A stretch of 64,000 bases of DNA. Source: Cerrena zonata. Its lineage: Eukaryota; Basidiomycota; Agaricomycetes; Polyporales; Cerrenaceae. The notes below the pieces were generated by a model. It did not search any database and was not told the origin of the DNA. It saw only the letters and a program-made list of their open reading frames with translations. The stretch lies in the NCBI GenBank assembly GCA_038087015.1, contig JASBNA010000009.1, positions 372,001-436,000 of the forward strand. The letters are read 5' to 3'. The stretch's first letter is position 1. Each line of letters starts with the position of its first letter. The position numbers and the translations under genes were made by a program. Below, one piece after another: positions 41,229-54,300 of the stretch.

Positions 41229-43577
41229 CTTGGTAGTATTCGTATGAAGGGATCTCTGGACCTAAAACCAAACCCAAATACATGTTAGTTTTATACATCC
41301 CCATGTTTTCACCTGCTCCACTTCTCGTACAAAGTCTGGCGGGGGATCGGCGAGACAAGGCGTACCTGAGTCAGTCGACGGAGGGCGGTTGCTTGAATGA
41401 TGGTAGATGGACGGGAGGAAGATCGATGGGATGTCCGGAGAAGTGTGGAGAGCGTGGTTAATGGACGCGTCCGAGAAGCCAGCTAGAATAGATGTTATCA
41501 CAGAGATACAGTCAGCTTTGAGTTTGCAGCTGTCCAACACCCAACTCTAATTCCAAGCTAGGGTACGTAGAATGATAGGGCAATGGTCACAAGGGGAAGA
41601 GCTGGGACGGAATGAAGAGGACCAAGTTCGAGATTTATAACTCGTGCGGCGATAGCCCAACAATTTCGTGTTCCCAACGTCATTCAATAGGCAAACGGTC
41701 TTTTTGCTTACCTGTGATGATTGGCAAGATGCTGACCATCTGCAGCGGAGGCTTACCAATGACATTCGGTATGTTGGTGCGTGACCCGGGGTTCCACACA
41801 GCGCACAACTCAACTCTGCCCACTGCCCCTCAGCTAATAGTAAATGATCAGAAATCCGTCTCAGGCTTTTCGCAATCCAGCGCAATTTTGGGCGCTCCGG
41901 AGAACGTGGACTTTGTAATATTTGAGAGGCTTGGCCAACGAACTTGTGCTCTGGGCCTGAAATTATTCAAACGGGGTGGTATTTGGTATCTACTTCTCGG
42001 ATTCAGCATACTAGCTATAAGTGCTTTACCCTCAAGATGCTGAGACCCGGAAACATGACCCTATATCGGCGCCAACCGCTTCCGAGTCTTCCCAAAGCAA
42101 CTTGACGCTTTCAAGCTCTTTCAAGACCAAACACGAACTTGTGCTACACCCAGCTTCTTCCCCTTTCCCTAAGGCCTTATTGAGCACACTTTCTACGATT
42201 CATTGTACAATCGAGGCCCTCTTTCAAGACCCTGAGTCACAAAGAGTCAAACTGTCAATCGTGCCGGGATTGGACTCTAAGACCTATCTCGAACTCGAAA
42301 GCCTTCTCCTGAACGCCAATCATAATAGATGAACATCTGGACACTGATTAGTGTTTTCCACAGAGGCATCAAGAGATGAAGCTCTGGAAGAGCTCGTTAT
42401 TCGAGCCCGGTCTTATACGCTAGACACCAGTATCCCTCGGAATCACGTAGCACAGAACACTGACCTCAAGGCTCATATCGGACTTCTTCAGCCAGATCGA
42501 CAAAATCTAGGTGCTTGTAATGCTACTGAATACATGGGGCTGTCATTACAACAACAACTCGTGAATAACTTACCAGGCCATCTCCAGCTGCTCCGACTTT
42601 CTCGAACGACCTTGTTTTCGCCACCCTCACACGGTGGAAATTAATGAAGGCGGAATTCTGGCCTGGCGAGAGCCCGGATTAGACAAGTATTTTGTCAAGA
42701 CTGGCATTATGACCCATCGTACCGAAAACGTTCATCGCATTAACACCATGTCTCGTCGCAAGCGGCCATGCGTATACAAGAACATCAGCACCTCTAGATT
42801 GTCCCATGCGCCTATGGGACCTCCCTCACCCCAAGACATGGAAACAAGCTGTGAAAAAGACAGAGTGATAGTTCTGCTTGCTACGCTTGGCATTCTTTTT
42901 CTGAATTACTTATCCTTATTCCCATATTTTAACTCGCCTTGCTTGCATATGGTTTGTTATTTTGATTGTTTTCTTCGTCCAGTACTGTTCATCGATCAAT
43001 GAGAGATTGAATTTGTACGGTAGATATCTCTCAACACCTCTCACCTTGAGAATTCCTCTGTCTTTTGCCGTTACCCCTCTAGTTTAGACCCCTAACTTTG
43101 CTATCCAGAAGCGAGACGGCCACAGACATTTTTTAATACATCAATGTCACACAATACTTAATATGTGCAGGATTCCGCACGGAGGACCCTTTCCGGCAGC
43201 GACTTCCTTTTGTACTTCGGTCTGATGCCTCTACTAACACTGTAGCATTTTTCATGTTACGGAAGGGACAAAATGCGGTCAGACACAAACTGGAAGGTGA
43301 TGAGAATCTGTTAATTGTTTGACTGATTTAATACTATGGGTCTGTGCAGATTCAGAGGGAGAAAGTTGTGTCGGACGTTCCACGCTACTTCGGTTATAGC
43401 CTTATAGGTATATGGGTAAACAAGGTTCTTCTTCGATTTACACACGGTTTGTTACCGCGTTTAGGGCTGGACTTCGAAGGTTGTGATTCCTTCCAGTGGT
43501 CAACACGCTCCCGGTTCGTTCGCAGTTTTATTCTCTCTTCCTCGACGCTCGTAGCTGTGCCTACTCAAAGTGACGCG
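41229..43577. other. glutathione reductase leader and unassigned sequence
   Basis: The first part holds the 5' leader of glutathione reductase: an intron at 41262-41365 and a leader exon at 41366-41482. Beyond it are plus-strand frames at 42021-42332 (103 codons, with LSTIHCTIEALFQDPES), 42351-42644 and 42634-43002. They do not join by plausible introns and show no known motif, so they may be a decayed gene or chance. The stretch from 43003 is the probable promoter of F-box C. Confidence 0.35.
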
Positions 43578-45415
43578 ATGCAGCAGTCGCATGTGAACCT
43601 ACAGGGTATATCTGGCAGTTTACTAGACAGGAGGTATGTCATGTAGTGTATGTCCTAAAATAACAACATCTAACATCCATCAGTGCTACTCCCAACGAAT
43701 CTGAAATTCAAAGAAGGCTGGACCGGTTGGAACGTGGCTATATCGCAGCGCGTCAAGAGCTCTGCTTCGCTCTTAACAAGAGTAGGAAGATATATCATCT
43801 TCCGCTGAACATCTTGGGGATGATCTTCCAGTTGGTCCTCCTCCCTCAGGCCGGTGGTCATGCCGACTATAAATCTCTCATTTCCGTGACCCAGGTTTGC
43901 AGGACCTGGAGAAGGTTTATCTGCGACAGCTCTCAGACTCCTATCAAACAGCTTTGGGCATACTGCTGGGTAGAATTGCAGCAATTACACCCTCAACAGC
44001 TTTCTCTCATCCTCCAACGAGCCGGGGATCTCCCTATTTCTGTTTCTCTTGATTTGAAAGATGACCGCCCGGACCTAGTTGATTGGTGCACTCAAAACAT
44101 CTCCCACATTCAAGCTCTTAACCTTCAGTCTCCAAATCTGTCTGACTTCGCCTGGCTCTCTAAGGCAGACAGCGTACGTCTTGAGGCATTATACCTCACT
44201 TACCGCCCTCAGACACCTCTCCATGATGAGAACCCATTGCCCCAATTCCACACGACTCCAAAATTACGTACACTTTGGATGACAGGCATACGTTTACCTT
44301 GGGAAAGAAACCGATATCTTAATATCACTCAATTACGCATCACGGTGCCATATCAGCTATTGAATGGCGACAAGGAATTCATTAGCATCTTTCAAGATTC
44401 ACCTCACCTCGAAGATCTTTCCATCTCCTGCAAAGGAGAAGAGGAACTGTTTGTGCGGAGCTCGGAGGACCGATTACCGAAGGTCTCTCGAGCCTCTCGT
44501 AATCCTATTGTCCTTCGCAAGCTTCAAAAATTTCACCTTTCCCTCTGTCTGGCTGATGTTCAATACATACTACGCCAAATTTCCACACCGAGAACAACAA
44601 AGGTCGACATTCAGGTCTTCATCCCTCCTACCGTGATCAAAAGCAAAGATCGAAAAGTAGTATTTCCTGATGACAAACGAGGCCTTCTAGCATTGGTGAT
44701 GGTGAGATCTCTTGTCGTTGATGTCGAGAAACGATCAATCAGAGGTTGGGTTACGCGATGGGGAGTAGAGGAATCGGAGTTGAAAGAGGGTATCGATCTA
44801 CCGTTGGTCAACATCACTATCGTACCAGTGAAATGCAACGACTCGAAGGACGATAACCGCGCTGCAAATGTTGCCAATAGCGTATTTTTGAATTCAGTGG
44901 GGTACTTCTTCCAGAACTTCCTGTCGCCTGCCCTGTTCCACTTGGTTCTCCGTGATGGCGGACTCCGACTTGAAGATGGTCATCATCAAGTTGCTTCTTT
45001 AAAACACCATATCATCCTACCACACCTACGTCACTTTTATCTTCTCTCTCACCTTCGCCTTGAGAACTGCTCCTCAGACTTTGTTGAAGAGATATACCGA
45101 GAAGGATTACATTCGACTAGTTGGTGCTTGCAAACGCTCACACTTGTCAAGATGGTCCTACATGCAGCACCGCTTCGTGAACTCTCGCAGAACAGGACAT
45201 GGCTTGGAGATACCATATCTCTGTATATACCAAAATGCATGCTGTTCGCGGATTCGCAAAAGGATGCGCTTGAAACTGTCCAAATCCTGTCCAAGATTGG
45301 GTCTCTAACGCCCCAGTCCACAGTATCAGCAAGATGGAACCAGACAGTTCACCTGCTCGAGCATTCTTATTCAGAAACAGATGGACTTCAACAGTGGCGA
45401 GAAAGACAGCCTTAA
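43578..45415 (+). CDS. F-box/LRR-like protein, paralogue C
   Basis: Starts MQQSHVNLQGISGSLLDR. A 50-nt intron at 43634-43683 joins DR to SATPNESEIQRRLDRLERG, the same place as in paralogue B. The F-box reads IYHLPLNILGMIFQLVLLP and LISVTQVCRTWRRF. Leucine-rich repeat-like strands follow (IQALNLQSPNLSDFAWL, LRTLWMTGIRLPWERN, LQKFHLSLCLADVQY) and the C-terminus is LQQWRERQP. The frame is open for about 580 residues to the stop at 45413-45415. It is the plus-strand relative of the genes at 28804 and 33278. Most positions that are damaged in paralogue A are intact here. The likely role is substrate recognition in an SCF ubiquitin ligase; target unknown. Confidence 0.85.
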
Positions 45416-45682
45416 ATGGAGGTAAGTATGACTAGCCCATCTTGATATTCTTCACAACTGAGAATGAAAAGCTAGATCTTTCTTTTGGCGCAGTTTTGTA
45501 AAGTCTGTATCGCGTACTACTTACACCAAGGCTTCCATTATCTTGCATTATGTATAATATTACGATACATCATCTTCTTGGTTATAAGGCAAATGCATCG
45601 CACAATTCGACACAGCTCCCCCGAAGAATACTTCTCCGTTTAAAAACAGCGTATCTCTCATAAATTACACAAGATATGATCA

Positions 45683-47707
45683 TTATTCTTTGATTTGATT
45701 CTACAGAATATCAGCATGTATCGTGAGTGTTATCCGTACCATAGAATGGAATGATGTTTCCTCACCATGTCTGTCCGAATATCTATCACGTTATCATACA
45801 TTTCACGAGAAATGTGCACCCGAACCGGCTGATTTAAGAGAATTATCGATACGATCTGGTAGATTAATAAGCATTAACTAACCTGAGGAATAGTCTGAAC
45901 ATTCCTAGAGAAGCCTAGAGACGACGTATATAGCGAAGTCGAGTTCAATGATACCGGGTCGTCCAACTTGCTGCGTAGTGCGTGTCTTCCATTCAACCTA
46001 TGAAAATTCTAGTCAATGGTGTATGAACGTCTTGGGGCAGTTTGACTCACATGGCAAGTAGGGAGTTCGCATATACTGGAGGCATGCGCAGTTAATTGGG
46101 AAAGTGAGCAGATTGAGAAGTATAGAACCTACGTTTCCCACTAAGTGCCAGCGTACCAGCGTAGGCCAGACTTTCTGGCATTTTCATGTACTATCGATTA
46201 GAGTAAGCGCATAGTAGCACATGAGAATTGAGTCACCCACAAGGATAAGCGTACATATACCTGCAGCACTACGGTTGAGACCATCAATATTTTAACTGAG
46301 GGTACAGAGAATCAACAACTTGAACGTACACGAGAATGACACCGGTATTTATGGTTAGTATCACCAGCCATGTGATGACCTGCCTCGTCCTGACGTTTAG
46401 AGATCGAGTCAGAGAGACCTTAGCACAAATGGAAGAGACACAAATACCTTCTAACTTTGGTATAAGAATGGAATAGGTATACCACCATAGTTAAGGCGAT
46501 GAGTCCATCCGAGACTGGAGCGAAGATCATCGCAAGGATTGAAGGAACCTATCCTTACATTAGCCAACTAGCCATTACGGACAATTAATTTTGCGTACCC
46601 TGATGTTGTGGCTGTAGCGGACTTCATGCCATGTCCGCGATGCACAACTATCCAAATGAGAACAGTCAACGTGTGGGGGCAAAGGATAGATGGTTAAGTA
46701 TTACATTCCATGCTGTGCATCTGGACGATTACTGAAGTCAGTAACATTGTTCGCATTGATCCATCTCAGTACGCACATGCGAAACTAACTGTAATGTCGT
46801 ATAGTTATTATCCAGCTCTATTATAGTTAGTAGGAAAGCTTACTTGTTCGGCCAAGAACTAAACAAGCCTAAGACGGACTGAGTTAACGCTTATACTTAT
46901 AGATGTTAAAGGGTGAGACTCACAGTAAAAGATGCTAGTATAATATTCTTCGTGTCTGCAGGATTCCGTTAGGATTTTATAGAAGAGAATGGAATACGGA
47001 CGATACGTACATAGCCACATTCGACCGATGTAGAAGCTATATTGAAAGGCTAGAGTTAGAAACAAATACATTCATCGTGGTGCATAGGTTTGTAATGTTA
47101 CCTTGCAACTAGTACTTGAACCATATTCTACAGGACCTAAAATCAGCCACGATTATGTTTGCTGGATAATACGCTCACTGACAATAAGTATCGGGGCGGC
47201 CTGAGGATTACACCAGCATCGGCATGCGTTTTCAATATCTGAAGCTTAAACGAGAAGCACTCACACATATCGTCCTGATACATATTTATTTAGTCCGAGG
47301 CGATACGCGCTAGTAGTAGTAATCTCACCAGTCGAGTTCCAGAATCGATGCAGGATTGTTCAAGACACCGACCGTGTATGTATTGAGTGAGCTGAACTGA
47401 CAAGCAGAGCCAACGGTTTCCAATATGCTGTGGCCGTCTTATCGTTTAAAAAAATATCTACTGCAGAATTTCCAGTAAGTACGCACATTATGATACCCAC
47501 AAAATATCTCATCCAAACGGGGTCACGGTCCCAGTTCATCATGTAGTAATATGCCTGTACGACGGAGGCACCATACAATCTGCGAGAAGTTCGACTGTCA
47601 ACGATTCGACCACAGTATAGTAAGGTGCGATGAACTCACACAGCGCCGAACGCAATGGTCTGTATGAATGGAGTGAGGAAGGCGGAAACCGAAGGAAGAC
47701 CATCCAT
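45683..47707 (-). CDS. DUF6534-type multi-pass membrane protein A
   Basis: Starts at ATG 47707 (MDGLPSVSAFLTPFIQTIAF) and runs through about thirteen exons, many tiny. Exon 2 reads LYGASVVQAYYYMMNWDRDP and WMRYFVGIIM, exon 3 ends ASILELDW. Four small exons follow: 47265-47274 (10 nt), 47183-47200 (18 nt, AAPILI), 47102-47127 (26 nt, NMVQVLVAR) and 47011-47036 (26 nt, SFYIGRMWL). The 3' part ends LNGRHALRSKL... and PVRVHISREMYDNVID, with the stop after a last small exon at 45683-45685. The pattern of hydrophobic helices with the YYY and RDPxW motifs fits the DUF6534 family of Agaricomycete seven-helix-like membrane proteins of unknown function. Exact exon borders in the middle are tentative. 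Confidence 0.7.
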
Positions 47708-48806
47708 CTTGACCGGAATATCCCCCCGATAATGGGTCGTTTCGGGTTCTTCGAAGCCTTATATACATGATTTAACGGTCAACTCATCCCAGGAGTCGTC
47801 ACTCAGACGTCTGTCTCCGTTGACTGATACGGCAATTAGTCATTCATTACTGTCGTTGGAATGGCAATAGACGCACCTCGGCCATGGATAGAGGTCATTT
47901 GAGGGAACTTGTCAAGGCACCATCTGTCACATAAGGATGCCAGAGAAGCAGTGATAGACCACAAATTTGAGTCCCGACGAACAACATCCGATGTCAACAT
48001 TTCTCATTACCCAGAGGTTCCATTATAGAGAGGAAGGGAAACGAGAAATGCCTGATGATTACTGGTCGGATTCTGGATCTATTTGTTCGCACTGTTTTCG
48101 TCCAAGTCCTTGATACGGTGATTGCAAGGAATCGAAAGAATTTCACATAGGTATGGGGTATCTCACCAATTCCCAGGGTTGTCAATATCGATGAACGGAA
48201 GTACGTCCAACTTCCTACTTGATATCGTGCTGGGCTGTTTCCTGCGTGAGTACACGAATATCGATTGGAGTCGACTATGAAATTTTCCAGTCGCGTGTGC
48301 GAATACCAACCGGACGGCTACCGACAGAGAAAAAAACTGCTGGTGAGGCTTTGTCTTGCGATGGAAAGTTTTCACAGTCGAGGATGACAGGTCTGAAAGT
48401 TTTGAAATGTGGCAAAATGATGCATCAGCGGTCAATGGACCTTCTGTCGGTCCGAGTCCTGAGGCCTGAACGCCGTAGTTCCACGTCGAGAGTTCGGTTT
48501 CCTGTCTTCGTGAGGGATTCATTTGAGATGCTTCAAAGACCACAATTCTGACGCCTGCATTGCGTTGATGATAGAAACATCGCAATGATACATCACGTAC
48601 TTATCGGAATGAAAGGAAGGTTGAGGTCGTTCCTTGTACTAACCGGTTCGCGTGAGACTGATGGGGCCAACCTTGTTTGCCTTTTAAAGTCCAACAGTCA
48701 AAGCAGACTGAGTTGAATACCGATGTGACCATTGTCCATGGTTATTATTAGTGTCCACGTGTAAGGAGGATCGAACATGGTACAGTGCTCGTTAGTATAC
48801 GCGACT
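47708..48806. other. intergenic, no gene recognised
   Basis: About 1.1 kb between the start of DUF6534 gene A and the 3' end of the aminopeptidase gene. Open frames at 48163-48585 lack motifs and splice support. No RNA gene or repeat was seen. Confidence 0.45.
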
Positions 48807-51007
48807 CTAGAAAGCTTCTAGACCTAATAGTCCTTGACATGCTCCTTCGACATCGGCAATCTAGAGAATAATAATCGTTCAACTCGCAATCTTGGCAAAT
48901 GTTGACGAACATTCTGGACGTACCTCTTTCGGTGCGTTCACGCTCAGGACTACAGGGTGGTTCTTCCCAATGAGCACTTCATCCTAAATCACATATTAGT
49001 CAAGACGAGGTTGCATCGGGGAGTAATTGAATTACCTCTATTCGGACTCCCATATTGTGGAAGTGTGTAGGAAAGCTTGGACTGGGAGGGACGTATACCC
49101 CAGGTTCGACAGTCACGACCATGCCTGCTTGCAACCTGCAGGACCTTCAGTAAAATGGAAATAGTTTTACAGGAATAATATCACTAACTTTCGACTCCGA
49201 TAGTGCTCGCTCGACTCATGCAGATCTGGAAGATAATTTATTAGCACACAGATTCACATAGACGAAAGTAAACATACCAATGCCAATAGGGTGCCCAACA
49301 TAGTGCGGGTAAAGAACCGCCTCGACGTCGGACGTCCCCGTATGCCCATGAAGATTGAACCCGATTCGATTCAATTCCTTACGGATAAGAATACACGACT
49401 CTCGATGAAGCTCAGCGAGGGAGATATATGAAGACTCCGAGCAGAGTGTTACGAGATGTTTTTGTGCAGCTAGAACAGCGCCGTACAGTTCAGCCTGGGC
49501 AGATGTGAATTTCCCTGAGACGGGGTATGTTCGTGCTATATAAATCTGGTGAACGTTGAAATAAAGCAGATGACGGGGAAATATACGTACTAATATCTGA
49601 GGCATATCCACTACAGAGGGTAATTGTAAGTATCGCAAAATGAAAATTTATATAGAAGGCATACTGACTTATATTCGCAGGCAGCATCAATAAGAATCAT
49701 CTCACCGTCGCGCACAATCTGATTATTGGAAGTGTAGTGTATAATTAACGAGTTTGGCCTATCACAAATAAAAATCTCAATGACGTCATATAACTTGTAC
49801 AAAAGTATCACTCACCCTGAGGCCACTACAGGAACATAAGCCAGACGTTGTGCACCATCCCTCTGGCATAAATACTGGAAATGAGAGGCTATTAGATGCT
49901 CTGACATTCCAGGCTCGGTAAAACGCATTGTCTGCGTATCAAGTTTAGTTAACTCTAAGAATAAGAATAAGAATATGATTGACAAATTGCTTACCTTTCC
50001 GTGAGCCCTGCCACTGATATCACCGGCTGCTCGCATAAGCTTCTGTTCCACGTCGCTCTTGAAAACTCTGAGCTTTGCAACCTCTGGTCCAAGGGGCTTC
50101 CGTTTCGAGCTACTGATCGAGTCCACCAGACTTTCATAATCTGTCTTGCTGCTGAAGCCGTCTGGTGACAGATACTAAATATAATGAACCTAAGATTACT
50201 CGATCGAATGAAAGAAGGATGAAGCTGTACCTTCAGTATGGACTTCTGGAACAGACGGCTACGTTTCGCATTAATTGGCGTTTGTGGTATGTCAAGATAT
50301 ATGTTCGAATGATACGAAGCCAGGGACTTCAATATCGAAGGGAATTGGGATATGGGTTGTGAATCGTCCGACTTGAAATACGTGATGGCATCTTGGAAAG
50401 ACGTCCGTGCACCTTCCCATATCTCCCTAGCAGAGTCTTTCCCCGAGGAAAACATTGTCATACGGTATCCTCTCGATGACGAGGTCTTCTCCAAAACGAC
50501 GGCAGAATCTGGTTCTTCAAATCCTGTCAAATACCAGAAGTCCGATGCTTGACGAAACTTATAACTGTATTCCTCGTCATCAGCGTACAATGGAAAGACG
50601 GGCTGATAACATACAATATTTCTGTAATTGAGTGCATAATGAAGTTATGTTACATGTTTTGAGAATATCCCAACTCACGACCACTCATATATTTTACTTG
50701 ACCAGCTACAGACACCACAAGGCTGTCATCTGGCAAACTATCCATCAAGGCTTTCCGTCTCCGTTCATATTCCTCTTCTGGAACACCAGGTGTTGTCTCA
50801 CCCTTGCGAACTACAAAATACCGGTCAAAGAATCATCCAGCCACATTGCAATGCGGACTGACGTAGGTGGGGATGTGAAAGGTGCATAGGTTGCCCAAAT
50901 TGTGTCGGTTTGACGGCATTTACTTCCGAGGCATAGCCGCGGTTAAGCATACGATATTTAGCGCATATTGACCTGGCATTTCGTCCAGCAAGTAAGGTGA
51001 GCGACAT
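48807..51007 (-). CDS. mitochondrial X-Pro aminopeptidase (Icp55/APP3-like)
   Basis: A pita-bread-fold metallopeptidase of the M24B type. It starts MSLTLLAGRNARSICAKYRM with a probable mitochondrial presequence, continues KPTQFGQPMHLSHPHL, then KFRQASDFWYLTGFEEPDSA of the N-domain. Metal ligands are visible: Asp in LIDAACEYKGYASDI (two Asp), His in YVGHPIGI, Glu in VVTVEPGVYV and Glu in GVRIEDEVLI. The C-terminus is ADVEGACQGLLGLEAF with TAG at 48807-48809. Many introns of about 50-60 nt. Icp55-type enzymes remove one residue from MPP-cleaved precursors in mitochondria; this role is inferred from the presequence-bearing family. It diverges from the SCAP-like gene over 327 bp. Confidence 0.88.
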
Positions 51008-51334
51008 CCAGAGAGTTGAGCAATTTCAACTTTCTGGCAGCTAGCAAGCAACCGTACCATTTGCATCATATGTCACACACGAGTCACATCCGGCTGCGTG
51101 TCACGGATCACGGTCTGACCAAGTCTTACCCTGACTCTCAGTGTTTCAGGAGCTTCCTTCTTGCTTTCGCTCTCTATCTCTTCCAAGTTGTCTCTAGTCG
51201 GGGGGACGAGAAGACTCTTGATTTCCTCTCGCATACGGCCGTCCAAATCCAGCGTCGTCAGTATCCTCTGATTGACTTCACTGGTCACCGGTTGAATACC
51301 ACATGCGTTCGAATTTCGCATGATAATTGTTGGA
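51008..51334. promoter_or_regulatory. shared divergent promoter, aminopeptidase / SCAP
   Basis: The two genes start away from each other across 327 bp. Four copies of TCAC occur within about 40 bases (51073, 51084, 51101 and 51108). SREBP sites contain ATCAC-type half sites, so autoregulation of the SCAP-like gene is conceivable but unproven. Confidence 0.4.
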
Positions 51335-54300
51335 ATGCTCACGATACCGCAGTCAGCTCTACAACGAGTTCGATTCATCGGACACCGTTGGTTTCATAAA
51401 TTCGGCATGTAGGGTCGTTTCATTGATATTCCTCGAACCTTCTCAATGAAATTCCGGTCTCTAGACATTGTGCAACACATCAAATTCGCTTGATTCTCAT
51501 TTCTGCTGTTGTTATAACTTCTCTACTCTTTCCTGCCATCCACTTGTATTTTCCTTCGCAAATTCACACCTTCGCACTCAGGCTCCATGCCTTGGACTCT
51601 TTCCTAACGCCGGATGATATCTCGAGTTATTTCTCGCAACAGGACACCCGTAGCATCTGGGAAGGTTATCATGACTTGCACGTTCGGGAAGATAACGTCG
51701 CTCGCGCTCGCTGTGGTGTCGAAGGACTCCTCCGACTGGAGCGCGTATTGGTACACAGTCCGTTCCACGACGGACCCTCAAGCGCGCTAAATAAGGAGAC
51801 CTTGCTTGCAACTTTGGAATTGGAGAATAGGATCGCCGAAGTTCTCGCAGCTCGGAAACTTCCCTGTTTACGCACACGGGATGGATCTTGTCTGTCTATT
51901 AGTCCTCTCGCCTATTGGAATCACGACGCCAAACTTCTTGTGAGCGATACGAACATATTGGGCACGATTAGTTCAAGCAGAAATGTTTCTTCTTCAAGCA
52001 TCCTTATCAATCCTGACATGGTTCTGGCTGGACGGGAAGCAAGCGATTTACCAGAACGCGACGTTGACTCAGCCATGTTCCTTGTATTATCGTATTTCTT
52101 CCCTGATACAGATTGCTTGGGAAATGTTGGTCATTTCGCCTGGCTTCATGCCCTCGAAGACGCTGTCTCGTCTAAGGGAGAGCTTATTCTACAAGCTCGT
52201 GTCCCTGATCTGATAGCATTGGATGTACGTCTTTCTTATAGCCATTTGCCTATCAAGGACTCACTATCTCTAAACAGTACAGAGCTAATTCACGAATTTC
52301 ACGGACTTCGGTGCTCTCTCTGTTTTCATATGTGGTGTATTCTGCATTCGCGGTGTATTTTTATCGATCCATGCGACGTATGGATAAGGTTCACTCGCGG
52401 CTTGGCTTGGCGTTCACCGGAATTGTGGAGATATTTGTCAGTACATTGACCAGTCTAAGTATGTGCTACCTTGCCGGTTTCAAGTTTACGCTCATCCCAT
52501 GGTAATTATTCTGAAATATTTCGATCATCAAAGTATTAACTTCGAATCCAGGGAGATATTCCCGATTGTAGTTATATTCATTGGTGTTGAGAACATGTTC
52601 AGCCTGGTATGTTTAAGCTATGTTCCGTTTGAAAAATTTTAACGCGTCATTTTACAGATAGATGCAGTCGTGAAGACATCTATCACGCTACCAGTGAAGA
52701 TTCGTGTAGCCGAGGGACTCAGTCGAGCTGGAACATCCAATAGCTTGAAACTGTTCTGGTACAACGCCGTTCTGGGGTTGATAGCTGGGGTCTCGACTGG
52801 TGCTATCCAGCAGTTCTGCACTTTTGCAGTTGCGGTATTAGTAGCCCACTGGTTCTTGGTCCATACATTTTTCGTCGCGGTCCTATCAATTGATATACAA
52901 AGACTAGAAGTAAGCATCTGCTGCATATGCTTTGGAATGAGTTGAGACTGATTATTCTAGCTTGAGGAATTGTTACGACAGGATAGCAGCATTGCCCCTG
53001 AAGGTTCGAAGGACTCGACCCAGACCGGTGACAAGACACCAGACACTCCGAGTGGCAAGTTTATGGCTGCCATTGGAGGACGTCCAACAAAGAACATCAG
53101 TCTAGTCCTTGTAAGTTGAGTTCTATTTGCAGTTGACACTTGAACTAGCTGTTTACACCGTGACCCACAGCTTTTGGCCATCGCTGCTACACTTTACTAT
53201 GCTACCCTTCCTAGCCACGTGCGAGTTGATGCCACTCGTGGTGTCTCGTCCCGACACTCCAAGATGCGAAACAGCGAATATTCTGTCCCCGAGTCCACTT
53301 CGCCGGCATACAACGTATGGCGAGTACTCAACCCACTGGAGGACGAGATGGTGCATGTTCGAATGGAGTCCCCTGCTATCATTATCCTGAATTCTGAAGA
53401 TCAAAGTGGTGTTAATTTCTCCTCCGAACCAGACCGACACCCAATCAAGGATTACGATTGGACTCGACGTTCAAAACTCGGGCTATTTTTCGCCCGTCTC
53501 ATGCGTCCTGTAGCTTGGTTCTTCAAGATCGTGGTCGTACCCATGATTTTCACCATCATCGCGTTGTACGGACTTCTCCTATACCTGCTGAAAGATGCGG
53601 AACTCCTGGAAGGTCCAGCGAAATCGCGCTGCCGCGAACGATGCCGAAGTCAAGGAGGAGCTAGAGCCACCAGCGAATATCCCTGTGACGTATGGTGCCT
53701 CTTCCTCGTGCCTTTCCTACCGATATAGATCTCGTAGCTTCAAGCGAGGACGGTAGCATTGTTATTTCGGTTGGTTTGCAGAACGAGTTGGTTCTTTGGA
53801 GAAAGGACCGAGGCTATGTGTCGACTACTGCGATTGATACCTCTGATATCGTGCTCGGAACTGGCAGCGGTCTATCTGCCGCGTCGACTCTTACAGCGTT
53901 GGCAGTGAACGAAGATGGGACCTTCTGCGCGGTTGGAAGTGGGACAGGGATTATCGCTCTATGGTACATCGGGCATGAAAGTGTCAAACCCCTCCAACTG
54001 CTATCTGTGGACACAAATATTTCCGCTGTCACGAGTATCCAGTTCGTCTCCAAGAACTCGACTTCCAACGCTAATTCAGGACACGTTTCCCCCCTATCTG
54101 GCATATCCTTATCTGCGCACCCTCCTCCCGTAGGCAGTGTATATGCTGCATACGAAAGCGGTACAGTCATCCAATGGACTGTGACTTCGTTTGCTGCGCC
54201 AACTTACATTCTTCCTACTCGCTCTGCGTCTGTATCGAAAGCACTTCTGGAGACTATACGCCACGATGGACGTATCATCATTGGTTTCGCTTTGGATGAT

